Part shown: in pieces, positions 26,742 to 35,392 of the stretch
Numbering within the stretch: the stretch's first letter is position 1
Layout of the letters: each line of letters opens with the position of its first letter
Origin: Fredinandcohnia aciditolerans
GTDB taxonomy: Bacteria; Bacillota; Bacilli; Bacillales; Bacillaceae_L
Direction: 5' to 3'
NCBI GenBank assembly: GCA_003640645.1
Contig: QGHH01000014.1
Location: forward strand, 62,001 to 126,000
DNA: 64,000 nucleotides
Translations under genes and position numbers: made by a program
The notes under the pieces: model-generated
Databases searched by the model: none
Seen by the model: the letters and a program-made list of their open reading frames with translations, nothing else
Told to the model about the DNA's origin: nothing

Positions 26742-28127
26742 ATGAATAAAATATCTCTTAAACTTGGTCTACTGTTTTTCTCATTTATTCTTATTGTTGA
26801 AATCATATTGTTTTCTTTTTTATATACAGGTTTAGTTGACTCTCGTATTGATGAAGAGCTGGCAGAACTAAAAACAAGGGGGGAAAGCCATCGCCATGTT
26901 CTAGAGAAAAGCTTTGACGAAACGACGATTGAGCATGTCGCATTAATGGAAACAGAATCAGAAACGGATGTTGTCATAATGACTCATGATGGAAAGGTAC
27001 TTGCTAAGTCAAATGAACTAACATCACCTATGAAAATGCTCATGGAACAGGAAAGGGGACCTGTACCATTCGAGGGAATGGTTGTAGAAAATCGATGGGA
27101 AACAGAGTCTTATATATCCACTGTTAGTCCAATTATGATCGATAACCAATTAATCGGTCATGTGTACATGTTTAAGAGCACAAATTCGATACAAACAATG
27201 GTTTATGAAATAAAGCAGCATTTTATGGTGGTAGGAAGCCTAACGATTGTTTTAACAGTTATAACGGTCTTTTTTCTTTCTAAAGTGATAACACTCCCAT
27301 TAATTAGAATGAAAAAAGCCACTGAAAGATTAAGTAAAGGGGATTTTACAGTTTCTGTTAGACATCATAGCGATGATGAATTAGGGGAGCTTGCACAAAG
27401 TATTCAAACTTTAGCCAATGATTTAAACCATTTAAAAAAGGAAAGGAACGAGTTTCTCGCAAGCATTTCTCACGAGTTAAGAACCCCTCTAACATATGTA
27501 AAAGGGTATGCTGATATTGCAATGCGAGAAGGGCTTAGTGAGGAAGAAAGAAACAAATATTTACAAATCATATATGAGGAAGCTGAACATATATCTGGTC
27601 TTGTTAAAAATTTATTCGAATTGGCTAAAATTGATCAACATACCTTTGTTATTGAAAAGGAAAAGGTTGATCTAAGTGAATTCACCAATAAAATCGTTAA
27701 GAAGGTTCGACCGGCTTTTAAGAAAAAGGGTATCGAATTAAAACATTCCTGTCCTACTGAGCTACATGTCATGATAGACAGGTTTAGATTTGAACAAGTC
27801 ATAATAAACCTGTTAGATAACTCATTAAAATATTCAAACAGGGATAGTAGAGTTGCATTAGAGATAGAACATAACCAAACTAATAATAAAACTGTATTAT
27901 CTGTTATCGATGAAGGAATTGGTATTGCGAAAGAGGAAATTCCTTTCATATTTAACCGTTTATATAGAGTTGAGAAATCAAGGTCTCGTGAAAGTGGAGG
28001 TTCAGGTCTTGGATTATCAATTGTCAAAGAAATTGTAGAAGCTCACGGTGGTCACATAAACATATGTAGCGAACTGGGAAAAGGTACTAAGGTAACGATA
28101 GAATTGAATGGTTATCTAAAAACCTAG
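26742..28127 (+). CDS. Sensor histidine kinase, probable partner of the regulator at 15,602
   Basis: A 461-residue membrane kinase: membrane segment near 9-30, an extracytoplasmic sensor domain of about 125 residues, second membrane segment near 160-182, HAMP domain, HisKA box SISHELRTP with His near 244, and HATPase motifs (NLLDNSLKYS, DEGIGIAKEE, GGSGLGLSIVKE). The ATG at 26,742 follows GAGGGGAAAATGT. It has no adjacent regulator; the only OmpR-type regulator in the island is 10 kb upstream. A sequence shared with the operator at 18,025 (TGCACAATTTCTTGATA) lies 45 bp before the gene, suggesting control by the same regulator. Probably senses extracytoplasmic copper; this is inference. Confidence 0.9.
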   Translation: MNKISLKLGLLFFSFILIVEIILFSFLYTGLVDSRIDEELAELKTRGESHRHVLEKSFDETTIEHVALMETESETDVVIMTHDGKVLAKSNELTSPMKMLMEQERGPVPFEGMVVENRWETESYISTVSPIMIDNQLIGHVYMFKSTNSIQTMVYEIKQHFMVVGSLTIVLTVITVFFLSKVITLPLIRMKKATERLSKGDFTVSVRHHSDDELGELAQSIQTLANDLNHLKKERNEFLASISHELRTPLTYVKGYADIAMREGLSEEERNKYLQIIYEEAEHISGLVKNLFELAKIDQHTFVIEKEKVDLSEFTNKIVKKVRPAFKKKGIELKHSCPTELHVMIDRFRFEQVIINLLDNSLKYSNRDSRVALEIEHNQTNNKTVLSVIDEGIGIAKEEIPFIFNRLYRVEKSRSRESGGSGLGLSIVKEIVEAHGGHINICSELGKGTKVTIELNGYLKT

Positions 28128-28200
28128 AGAATCCATTTGGATTTTTAGGAGCGAAGGTTACTAATTTTTATCGGTACTTATTGTAAATGAACATAAACTA

Positions 28201-28228
28201 TTGACATCTTTATCATTTTTATTATGAT
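28201..28228 (+). promoter_or_regulatory. Promoter of the ArsR-type gene
   Basis: TTGACA at 28,201 and TATGAT at 28,223 with a 16-bp spacer, 48 bp before the gene. Confidence 0.6.
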
Positions 28229-28276
28229 TTAATTACTTAGTTTATTACTTATTATGTGTAGTCTTAGGAGAAAACA

Positions 28277-28552
28277 ATGTCATCAATTAACCAAATATTC
28301 AAAGCTCTATCACATGAAAATAGAATGAAAATGTTAGTTTTACTAAAAAAAGATGAACTTAATACATTAGAAATTGCTACACATTTTGAAATGAGTAAGA
28401 TAGGTGTCTCAAAACATTTAGCTATCTTAACAAATGCAGGATTAATAAATTCATATAAAAAGGGACAGTACCTATATTACTCTTTAAATCCAGTGGTTTT
28501 TCGGGATGTTCTCAACTGGATTGATCAGTTTTACTCCGATTTTGAAAAATAA
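28277..28552 (+). CDS. ArsR/SmtB-family repressor without Cys
   Basis: A 91-residue winged-helix repressor (IFKALSHENRMKMLVLL, recognition helix near MSKIGVSKHLAILTNAGLI, wing KKGQYLYYSL). No Cys is present and no obvious metal site, so it resembles SdpR-like autoregulators rather than arsenic or zinc sensors. It is alone between the kinase and a bidirectional terminator; no target gene is evident beside it, so it may control itself or a distant operon. Confidence 0.85.
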   Translation: MSSINQIFKALSHENRMKMLVLLKKDELNTLEIATHFEMSKIGVSKHLAILTNAGLINSYKKGQYLYYSLNPVVFRDVLNWIDQFYSDFEK

Positions 28553-28595
28553 ACGGAGACTACCTATTTCTAGGATTTAAGTATATGTTTTTGAT

Positions 28596-28632
28596 AAAAA
28601 GTGTATGTACAAAAATGTACATACACTTTTTT
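28596..28632. terminator. Bidirectional terminator
   Basis: AAAAAGTGTATGTAC pairs with GTACATACACTTTTT between convergent genes. Confidence 0.9.
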
Positions 28633-28660
28633 AAGAATATTTAAAAGTTACATCTAAATT

Positions 28661-30010
28661 TTAATTAACTTTTGTTTTGAATTTATAAAATAGAAATATT
28701 GCACGTACATATAAGTCAATAGCTATAGAAAGCCAAACCCCTGCGATCCCCATTTCTAATTGAATCCCTAATACATATACACCTATAATTCTTATTATCC
28801 ACATACCAACAGCTGTACTGTACATAGGACTTTTAGTATCACCTGCCCCTTGCAAGGCACCTGCTAAGACTAAACCAATTCCTAATGCTGGTTGTGCAAA
28901 AGCGTCGATTCTTAGAGCGGTTACAACCATGTCTATTGCTTCCGTATCTGTAGTGAACCATGTCGCAAACCATGGAGATAAGAAAAATAACAAAATCCCT
29001 ATAATAGACATGAAAGCAACAGCAATCCAAGAAGTAATCATTCCATATTGATATGCCTCTTTTGAACGATTTGCTCCCACGTTTTGACCAACTAATGTAG
29101 TGGCGGCTATGGCTAATCCATAACCAGGCATATATGCAAACATTTCAATATTACCAGCAATAGAATGAGCTGCGAAAGTATCGGCGCTTATTTTAACAAT
29201 AAGACCAAAATAAAGAACTTGACCTAGACGCATGATCAATCGTTCAATAGCGGCAGGAGTAGAGAGCTTTAATATCGTAGATGCATCCTCTTTAGAGGCA
29301 CCTTCCTTAATTGGAAATGCGACTGGAGATTTCTTAATGTAATAATACAATGCGATAGTACCAATAATTCTTACGATTACTGTTGCCCATGCAGCACCAG
29401 CTACTCCGAAACCTGGTAATCCCGAGAAACCGAAAATAAGAATATAGTCTAGACCAATATGTATAATATTGATCCACCAGCTAACCTTCATTGGAGTTTT
29501 AGTATCACCAGCTGCACGTAAAATACTTCCGAAAATTAGCATAAGTGAAATGAAGACAGATGGAACAGCGACAATACGAAAATAAGTAATTCCATCTTTT
29601 AAAACTTCGCCTTCTGCCCCCATCAAACGAAGAAGAGGCTCGCTGAAGAAAAGTGAAACTGCTCCAAAAAGCAATCCGCTGACTATTGAAATGAGCGTTG
29701 ATTGGCGTGCGATGGATTTAGCCTTTTGAAGATTACCAGCGCCTATATTTCGAGCTATTAGGGAAGTTGTTCCAACCCCAATTGCCATAAAAATTGCGAT
29801 ATAAACTGCTAATACTGTATTTGCTATCCCTACAGCCGTTACAGCATGTAAACCCAGTTTGGCAACAAAAAGTGTATCTACAAATCCGACAAATGTTTGT
29901 AATATATTTTCAATTATTGCCGGTACAGCTAAAACAAGAATAACTGAAATTTTTTGTTTTGTAGTTTTATTTTCATTTTGTTTAAACTCTTTAGGCTGTG
30001 CTTCCCCCAT
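28661..30010 (-). CDS. MATE-family multidrug/cation efflux protein
   Basis: A 449-residue protein with twelve predicted membrane helices in two similar halves, as usual for MATE antiporters (conserved LGLHAVTAVGIANTV, RAAGDTKTPM and LAGALQGAGDTKSPM). It exports organic cations or drugs in exchange for Na+ or H+. It follows a CsoR-family gene after 15 bp on the same strand, so the two are one operon controlled by that regulator. A MATE pump under a metal- or persulfide-sensing repressor is unusual; the substrate may be a metal complex or a thiol-reactive compound. Confidence 0.88.
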   Translation of the reverse strand: MGEAQPKEFKQNENKTTKQKISVILVLAVPAIIENILQTFVGFVDTLFVAKLGLHAVTAVGIANTVLAVYIAIFMAIGVGTTSLIARNIGAGNLQKAKSIARQSTLISIVSGLLFGAVSLFFSEPLLRLMGAEGEVLKDGITYFRIVAVPSVFISLMLIFGSILRAAGDTKTPMKVSWWINIIHIGLDYILIFGFSGLPGFGVAGAAWATVIVRIIGTIALYYYIKKSPVAFPIKEGASKEDASTILKLSTPAAIERLIMRLGQVLYFGLIVKISADTFAAHSIAGNIEMFAYMPGYGLAIAATTLVGQNVGANRSKEAYQYGMITSWIAVAFMSIIGILLFFLSPWFATWFTTDTEAIDMVVTALRIDAFAQPALGIGLVLAGALQGAGDTKSPMYSTAVGMWIIRIIGVYVLGIQLEMGIAGVWLSIAIDLYVRAIFLFYKFKTKVN

Positions 30011-30025
30011 GTCCTCTGCATCTCC

Positions 30026-30322
30026 CTAACGGATAAAATTATCAAGTGCTTTTTTTATGTCTTTGATGACTATCTCCTCATTTCCATCATGTACAGCATC
30101 AACCAAACAAGTCTCCATATGATCGGTTAAAACCAATTTTGCAGTATTATCCAATGCTTTCCTAATTGCAGCTATTTGTAAAAGGATCTCAGAGCAATCT
30201 CTATCATCGATGGCCATTTGTCTTACACTTTTCACATGGCCTTCAATTCTTGCAAGTCTATTGATAACACTTTTACGATTTTTGTGATTGTGCTTATGAT
30301 TGTGATTTTCCTGTTTACTCAC
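30026..30322 (-). CDS. CsoR/RcnR-family repressor with His-rich N-terminus
   Basis: A 98-residue DUF156 regulator. Ligand residues of the family are present (DCSEILLQ, TDHMETC). The first 16 residues are a His-rich tail (ENHNHKHNHKN), so nickel or another His-loving ion is possible besides copper. The palindromic C/G tract at 30,350-30,366, 28 bp upstream, is its likely operator. It differs clearly from the two copper-type CsoR proteins in this window and is co-transcribed with the MATE pump. Confidence 0.88.
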   Translation of the reverse strand: MSKQENHNHKHNHKNRKSVINRLARIEGHVKSVRQMAIDDRDCSEILLQIAAIRKALDNTAKLVLTDHMETCLVDAVHDGNEEIVIKDIKKALDNFIR

Positions 30323-30349
30323 ATTATCAATCCTCCCTAAGTCGATTAT

Positions 30350-30366
30350 ATCCCCCCCGGGGGGTT
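30350..30366. promoter_or_regulatory. C-run/G-run operator of the CsoR-like repressor
   Basis: TCCCCCCCGGGGGGT: a run of seven C then six G flanked by A/T, the pattern bound by DUF156 repressors of the RcnR/CstR/InrS branches. Confidence 0.75.
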
Positions 30367-30435
30367 TTTGTCATTGAATATTTTGACTTTTAATTAAATT
30401 CAAAAAATAAATCGAACTAAGTTTTATGTTGCAAA

Positions 30436-30490
30436 ACGTAATCATTACTATTATTATAAAAAATAGTTCTAAATCGAAATTATTACGATT
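30436..30490 (+). promoter_or_regulatory. Two Zur boxes
   Basis: ACGTAATCATTACT at 30,436-30,449 and AATCGAAATTATTACGATT at 30,472-30,490 both match the Bacillus Zur operator pattern TCGTAATNATTACGA. The zinc-binding protein gene begins 43 bp later. Confidence 0.7.
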
Positions 30491-30532
30491 ATAGATATAA
30501 CTATGGAAATTTCTCATAAGGAGAGAGTGAAA

Positions 30533-31507
30533 ATGAAAACAAGGAGAATAGCTGCAGTAATAATTATTCTTTTAATACTTATAATGGTGGGGTGCAGTAA
30601 TACTGAAAAAATCGAGGTTGGGGAGAAAAAAGCTAAACTTACAATTTACACCACTATATATCCACTTCAGTATTTTACAGAAAGGATTGGTGGGGATTTA
30701 ATAGAGGTAGAAACAATAGTGCCACCTGGTTCTGATGCACATTCAATTGAGATAACTCCAAAAACAATGGCAAGTGTTGCTGAAAGTGATGCATTCATTC
30801 ATACAGGAACAGGCTTAGAGGGATTTGCTGACTCTGTTGCTGAAGCATTAGAAAATGAAACTGTATCAATTTTTAATGCAACTGAGAATGTTAATTTTAT
30901 TGGTTCGGAAGAAGGAGAAGAAAAAGACCATGAAGAGCATGCTGATCATGAAGAGGAGCAAAGTGGTCACAGTGAGCATGAATCCGATATAGATCCGCAT
31001 GTTTGGATTGATCCGGGTCGTTCAATAAAAATAGCAGAAAATATTATGAATACACTAATAGAGTTAGAACCAAATAATAAATCAGATTTCGAAAGTAATT
31101 TTTCTAAACTAAAGGTAAAATTAGAGGAATTAGATGCTGAATTTAAAACTATGGTTAGTGAGACTAAAACTAAGTCTTTCGTAGTTTCTCATTCAGCTTA
31201 TGGTTATTGGGAAGATGCACATGGATTAGAGCAAATTGGAATAAGTGGATTTTCACCAACAGATGAGCCTTCACAAAAACAATTAACTAAGTTGATAAAA
31301 CTAGTAGAGGATAACAATATTCAATATATTTATTTTGAACCAAACCTAGCCAACAAAGTTGCGGAGATGGTTAAAAATGAAACAGGTACCGAAACGTTGA
31401 TACTCCACAATCTCGAATCACTTAGTAATGAGGATTTAGAAAATAAGAAAGATTATTTTGTGCTAATGAGAGAAAATATTAAAGCATTAGAAACAGGATT
31501 GAATTAA
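30533..31507 (+). CDS. Zinc ABC transporter substrate-binding lipoprotein (ZnuA/AdcA-like)
   Basis: A 324-residue cluster A-I metal-binding lipoprotein: lipobox MVGC (Cys near 20), YPLQYFTERIGG, PGSDAHSIEITP with the first His, a long His/Asp/Glu loop (about residues 130-155), DPHVWIDP, VSHSAYGYW and EPNLANK. These are the zinc ligands of ZnuA. The gene has Zur boxes, so it should be induced by zinc starvation. No permease or ATPase gene is adjacent, so it must use a transporter encoded elsewhere or act as a spare zinc scavenger. ATG 30,533 is supported by AAGGAGAGAG. Confidence 0.9.
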   Translation: MKTRRIAAVIIILLILIMVGCSNTEKIEVGEKKAKLTIYTTIYPLQYFTERIGGDLIEVETIVPPGSDAHSIEITPKTMASVAESDAFIHTGTGLEGFADSVAEALENETVSIFNATENVNFIGSEEGEEKDHEEHADHEEEQSGHSEHESDIDPHVWIDPGRSIKIAENIMNTLIELEPNNKSDFESNFSKLKVKLEELDAEFKTMVSETKTKSFVVSHSAYGYWEDAHGLEQIGISGFSPTDEPSQKQLTKLIKLVEDNNIQYIYFEPNLANKVAEMVKNETGTETLILHNLESLSNEDLENKKDYFVLMRENIKALETGLN

Positions 31508-31553
31508 ACATAAAGTATGCTCTTAATTACTGTATGAATAGTAGAATAATAAA

Positions 31554-31577
31554 AGCAGCAGGCTATGACCTGCTGCT
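31554..31577 (-). terminator. Terminator overlapping the end of the cupredoxin gene
   Basis: AGCAGCAGG pairs with CCTGCTGCT; on the minus strand the stem is followed by TTTTATTATT and it includes the stop codon of the minus-strand gene. Confidence 0.75.
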
Positions 31578-32517
31578 ATTCTTGTACCACTAATTCTCCA
31601 ATCATACCATTTTCGGCATGTCCTGGAATTGTACAATAGAATTTGTATACACCTTCTTTTAATGGTGTAAAGTTAATTACATTACTGCCTTTCTCTTTGG
31701 CATGCAAGTGAAAATCTGCCATGCCATGGGAGTGCTCAGAATGGTTATGTGTTGTCTCGGATTGAATTTGGATTTGTTTTATCTCTATATCATGTTCAAT
31801 GAAATCGTTATTCTTTAAAGTTAATATAACTGGTTGATTCTTTTTTACAATAATTTTGGAAGGCGTATAAGAAAATGTTGATGAATTAACATTTATTGTT
31901 ATTTCTGTAGATTTATTTGAAGATGTTCCACTATGGTTTTCATGTTTTTCATGACTTGTCCCTGTTGAGGATTCAGGTTTTGATATTCCCGAGTTTTTCT
32001 CCAACTGATTACCAAAATAAAGGAAAGTAATTATTAATGAAAATGTAAGAATTGGTTTTAAAAACCAACTTCTATTTTCAATAGGACTTTCCTTACTTTG
32101 AGAACTGGGCAAAACCAGGAATAGAAGTAAAGAGCAGATTGTGAGAGTTAGTAGGATATTGATTAAAACATCTGCTTGTTCTTTAGTAATCATATCCCCA
32201 AGCATTGCACCCATCATTCCACCCATAAGCCCAGACATGAATCCTTCAATTATTGGAAGTAGCCCTAAACTTAGACCACATGCTAGTCCAGCAAGTGAAC
32301 CAATAGCAATAGACAGTATTGTTGAATAATAGAGATTACCTTGATAAATAGAACCAAATAATACCCCAGTTACTAGTCCAACATTCATTCCCATCGCCAT
32401 CGACAAAACCATACTGTGCATATTACTCAGTCTATTTCTTAGCAGAAAAGAAAAAAACACTGCTAGAACCGCACATGCAATGACGGTAATAATAACAAAA
32501 TTATAAAATAAACTCAT
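31576..32517 (-). CDS. Polytopic membrane protein with C-terminal cupredoxin domain
   Basis: A 313-residue fusion. The first 180 residues carry five to six membrane segments, one very rich in Met and Gly (GFMSGLMGGMMGAMLGD). A Ser/His linker (HEKHENHSG) leads to a cupredoxin domain (about 205-313) with copper ligands His in EHDIEI and Cys, His, Met in FYCTIPGHAENGM. A His-rich loop (HNHSEHSHGMADFHLH) lies inside the domain. It would hold Cu(II) or Cu(I) at the outer membrane face. Its promoter lies in the region shared with the PIG-L operon. Confidence 0.8.
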   Translation of the reverse strand: MSLFYNFVIITVIACAVLAVFFSFLLRNRLSNMHSMVLSMAMGMNVGLVTGVLFGSIYQGNLYYSTILSIAIGSLAGLACGLSLGLLPIIEGFMSGLMGGMMGAMLGDMITKEQADVLINILLTLTICSLLLFLVLPSSQSKESPIENRSWFLKPILTFSLIITFLYFGNQLEKNSGISKPESSTGTSHEKHENHSGTSSNKSTEITINVNSSTFSYTPSKIIVKKNQPVILTLKNNDFIEHDIEIKQIQIQSETTHNHSEHSHGMADFHLHAKEKGSNVINFTPLKEGVYKFYCTIPGHAENGMIGELVVQE

Positions 32518-32728
32518 CTATTTTTACCTCCTTGTATTTGCTAAATCATATGTACAATTTAGACATGCAATGCAAAAAAAATTTATTCTTTTAAATAAAG
32601 TAAAAAAAGTTCATGTGATTTAAAATTTTCTCAATTTTTAGTATTTACAATTCTTAGATTTAATACTATGATGTTTTTAACGCCCACATATACAGTAGTG
32701 GGGTATTGTATCTTAAGGGGGAGTTACA

Positions 32729-33478
32729 TTGGCAAAAGGTCAAAGAGTTTTATTTTTAGGTGTTTATGGAATGGAAGTTGTCGAATGTGGTGGAGCTTTA
32801 GCGAAAAATGTATTAAGCGGCGGGGAATCATACGCTTCCATAATGCTCTGTCGGGATAAAAGTCAACCACAAGTAAGACAAGCAGCGGAAGTGTTAGGAG
32901 TTCAAGTTTCCTTCTTAAATTTTCAAGCTGGGAAAGTAGATTTAAGTGAAGAGTCCAAATTAAAACTAATTAAGGTAATCCGAGAAGTAAAACCGGATAT
33001 TATTATTACCCAAGATCCAGAGCACTCGTTCCATGATTTAGATCCTGACCGTCGCCCTGCGATGACATTATTGTTAGAATCTATTGCATTAGCAAGTAGG
33101 GACTTTGGTTTAGATGAGTTGCCAGGATTAAGCCCACATCCGATTCCGACAATATACTATATGACACCTCACCATCCAAATACGGTAGTTGATATTGCTG
33201 ATGTATGGGAAAAGAAAGAAAAAGCTATGGACATGTTAGAAAGCCAAATGGAATTTAGTGGGATGCATTTTGATAGAATGTTAGATCCTGAAACAGCGGA
33301 AATATTATGTCCTGGTTTTTCACAATTAAAGAATAATCACGAAAAAGGAAGAGCTATCCACAAGGTCCTTGACAAGGCTGTTCATGTTTATCACGGTCTT
33401 CCTTCACATGGACATTTTGCCCTTGCAGAAGCATACAAAAGGGAAGGGAACTATCATTTGCAGGAATTAACCATTTAA
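32729..33478 (+). CDS. PIG-L/LmbE-family protein lacking the usual zinc motif
   Basis: A 249-residue protein of the fold used by N-acetylglucosamine and bacillithiol-type deacetylases (BshB, Mca). Usually the first strand ends in (A)HPDD or AHAGD followed by GG. Here it reads LFLGVYGMEVVECGGALA, so the His and Asp that bind zinc are absent. Another polar motif, EHSFHDLDPDRRPA, is kept. It starts with TTG after AAGGGGGAG and is first in an operon with an Opp/Nik-like ABC importer. It may be a non-catalytic binding protein or have changed its metal site. The fold assignment is good; activity is doubtful. Confidence 0.75.
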   Translation: MAKGQRVLFLGVYGMEVVECGGALAKNVLSGGESYASIMLCRDKSQPQVRQAAEVLGVQVSFLNFQAGKVDLSEESKLKLIKVIREVKPDIIITQDPEHSFHDLDPDRRPAMTLLLESIALASRDFGLDELPGLSPHPIPTIYYMTPHHPNTVVDIADVWEKKEKAMDMLESQMEFSGMHFDRMLDPETAEILCPGFSQLKNNHEKGRAIHKVLDKAVHVYHGLPSHGHFALAEAYKREGNYHLQELTI

Positions 33479-33508
33479 TAAACATCTTTTAAAATTGGGG
33501 GGGTAAAA

Positions 33509-35317
33509 ATGAAGAAATCTTTTCTGAGCATAGGATTAATTTTCTTATTGTTATTTTCAAATTTATCTTTTGTAAATGCTGCAGAACCTGTTGATTCACT
33601 CAGAGTAGGTATTACAAAAGATGAAAATGGTTTAAATCCTTATACTTATGTAACGGGCTATCCGGGATTGGATTTAGTAAATCTACTCTATGATAATCTA
33701 TTTAACCTTGATGAAAACAATATTCCGCAACCATGGCTTGTTAAAGATTATAAAGTAAGTGAAGACGGTTTAACTTATGAATTTACTCTTCATGAAAATA
33801 TTAAGTGGCACGATGGTGAACCCTTCACTGCACAAGATGTCAAATTCACAATGGAGTATTTTATTAAGTATCCAAAATCGCGCTTTACTAATCCACTAAA
33901 AACAATCACATCAATAGAAGTAGCAAATGACACATCGATTAAACTTGTGTTATCAGAACCTAATCCAAACTTCATGATTCAACCACTTGCTGATTTACCA
34001 ATTTTACCTGAACATATATGGTCATCAATTACAACACCAGATGACGAGACAAATGCACTTGGAAGTGGACCATATATTTTGGAAGAACATAAATCAGGTC
34101 AGTACTACAAAATGAAAGCCAACCCAGATTACTTCAAAGGTGCTCCACCAATAAATGAAATAATTTTTCCAATTATTGAAGATACAACCGCTATGTTAAA
34201 CGCTCTTCAAGCTGGTGAAATAGATGCTATTTCTTCTAGTATTTCTCCTGAGTTAGTTGAACAATTTGATTCTAACCCTTCTTTGAAGGTAATAAGGGGT
34301 CCAGGATATAGTACTAGTTTATTCCAGATTAATGCAGAGAAATATCCTATGACAGAAACTGCATTTCGTCAAGCAATAGATTATGCAATTGATAAAAAAA
34401 ATATTGTGGATACTGTATTGCTTGGGTATGCGGAAGTTGGAAGTCCAGGGTTTATTCATCCTTCATCCACATTTTACAATAGTGAATTAAATCCAGTGTT
34501 TGATCCAGAAAAGGCAAAAGAATTATTGGAAAGTGCTGGTTTTGTTGATACAGATGGAGATGGTTTTAGAGAGGGTCAGAATGGTGAAAAAATTGATTTA
34601 ACTACGCTAGTTTATGCAAGTAATCCAATCCGAATACGGACAGCAGAGTTAATCTCTGAATGGTTAAATCAAGTAGGGATTAAAAACACTGTAAAAGCAA
34701 TGGATGCAACAACTGTAGATTCATTAATGTGGCCTGATTTTGATGTTAGTAAAGGAAGAGATTATGATCTAGGAGTTTGGAGTTGGTCAAATACCATGCA
34801 ATTGTTCCCTGATCGCATGGTAGAACTATTCCACTCGGATCCAGCAATAGGCTCTGTTAATATAGGTGGTTACAACAATCCGGATTTTGACAAATTGGGT
34901 GAAGAACTAAGGCAAACTTTTAACGAGGCTGAACGAAATAACATTATTAAAGAGATGCAGTCTTTTGTGGCCGAAGAAGCGCCATTTGTGACGTTATATT
35001 ATCAAGAAATAATTAATGCTTATAATCCTGAAAAATATGATCAATTTGTGTTTCAGGTAGGAAAGGGTATTATCAACAAATTGTCTTTTGTTTCTGGTGA
35101 AAAACAGTCGCTAGAAGAAACAGGAAGTCAAGGAAATGATGAAGAAGATAAGGCATCTGAAACAGAGACGAATAAACAGTCTGATAATGCATCTACTAAT
35201 TCGAACAACACTATGCTTTATGTTTTTGGAGCTATTGTTCTTTTAGGTGGAATTATTTTCATCCTATCTAAAAGAAACAAAAACAAAACTAAGCAAGATG
35301 ATGATTTTGATTTTTAA
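33509..35317 (+). CDS. Extracellular substrate-binding protein (SBP_bac_5) with C-terminal membrane anchor
   Basis: A 602-residue peptide/nickel-type binding protein. The signal peptide (about residues 1-25, ending VNAAE) has no lipobox Cys. The SBP domain runs to about 525 (LVKDYKVSEDGLTYEFTL, IKWHDGEPFTAQDVKFT, GSGPYILEEHKSG). Then comes an acidic linker and a C-terminal membrane helix (MLYVFGAIVLLGGIIFIL) with a basic tail. Firmicute SBPs are usually lipoproteins, so anchoring by a C-terminal helix is unusual. It is followed by a hairpin and by two permeases and two ATPases. The ligand is unknown; oligopeptide, nickel chelate or copper-binding compound are options. Confidence 0.85.
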   Translation: MKKSFLSIGLIFLLLFSNLSFVNAAEPVDSLRVGITKDENGLNPYTYVTGYPGLDLVNLLYDNLFNLDENNIPQPWLVKDYKVSEDGLTYEFTLHENIKWHDGEPFTAQDVKFTMEYFIKYPKSRFTNPLKTITSIEVANDTSIKLVLSEPNPNFMIQPLADLPILPEHIWSSITTPDDETNALGSGPYILEEHKSGQYYKMKANPDYFKGAPPINEIIFPIIEDTTAMLNALQAGEIDAISSSISPELVEQFDSNPSLKVIRGPGYSTSLFQINAEKYPMTETAFRQAIDYAIDKKNIVDTVLLGYAEVGSPGFIHPSSTFYNSELNPVFDPEKAKELLESAGFVDTDGDGFREGQNGEKIDLTTLVYASNPIRIRTAELISEWLNQVGIKNTVKAMDATTVDSLMWPDFDVSKGRDYDLGVWSWSNTMQLFPDRMVELFHSDPAIGSVNIGGYNNPDFDKLGEELRQTFNEAERNNIIKEMQSFVAEEAPFVTLYYQEIINAYNPEKYDQFVFQVGKGIINKLSFVSGEKQSLEETGSQGNDEEDKASETETNKQSDNASTNSNNTMLYVFGAIVLLGGIIFILSKRNKNKTKQDDDFDF

Positions 35318-35323
35318 TTAATA

Positions 35324-35364
35324 AATTACTCCCGTAATAGGTTTACCTTTTACGGGAGTAATTT
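35324..35364 (+). terminator. Intra-operon hairpin, partial terminator
   Basis: AAATTACTCCCGTA pairs with TACGGGAGTAATTT between the binding-protein and permease genes; likely gives more binding protein than permease. Confidence 0.7.
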
Positions 35365-35392
35365 AAAAAAAGGTTCATTGGGGGTGAAGGCA

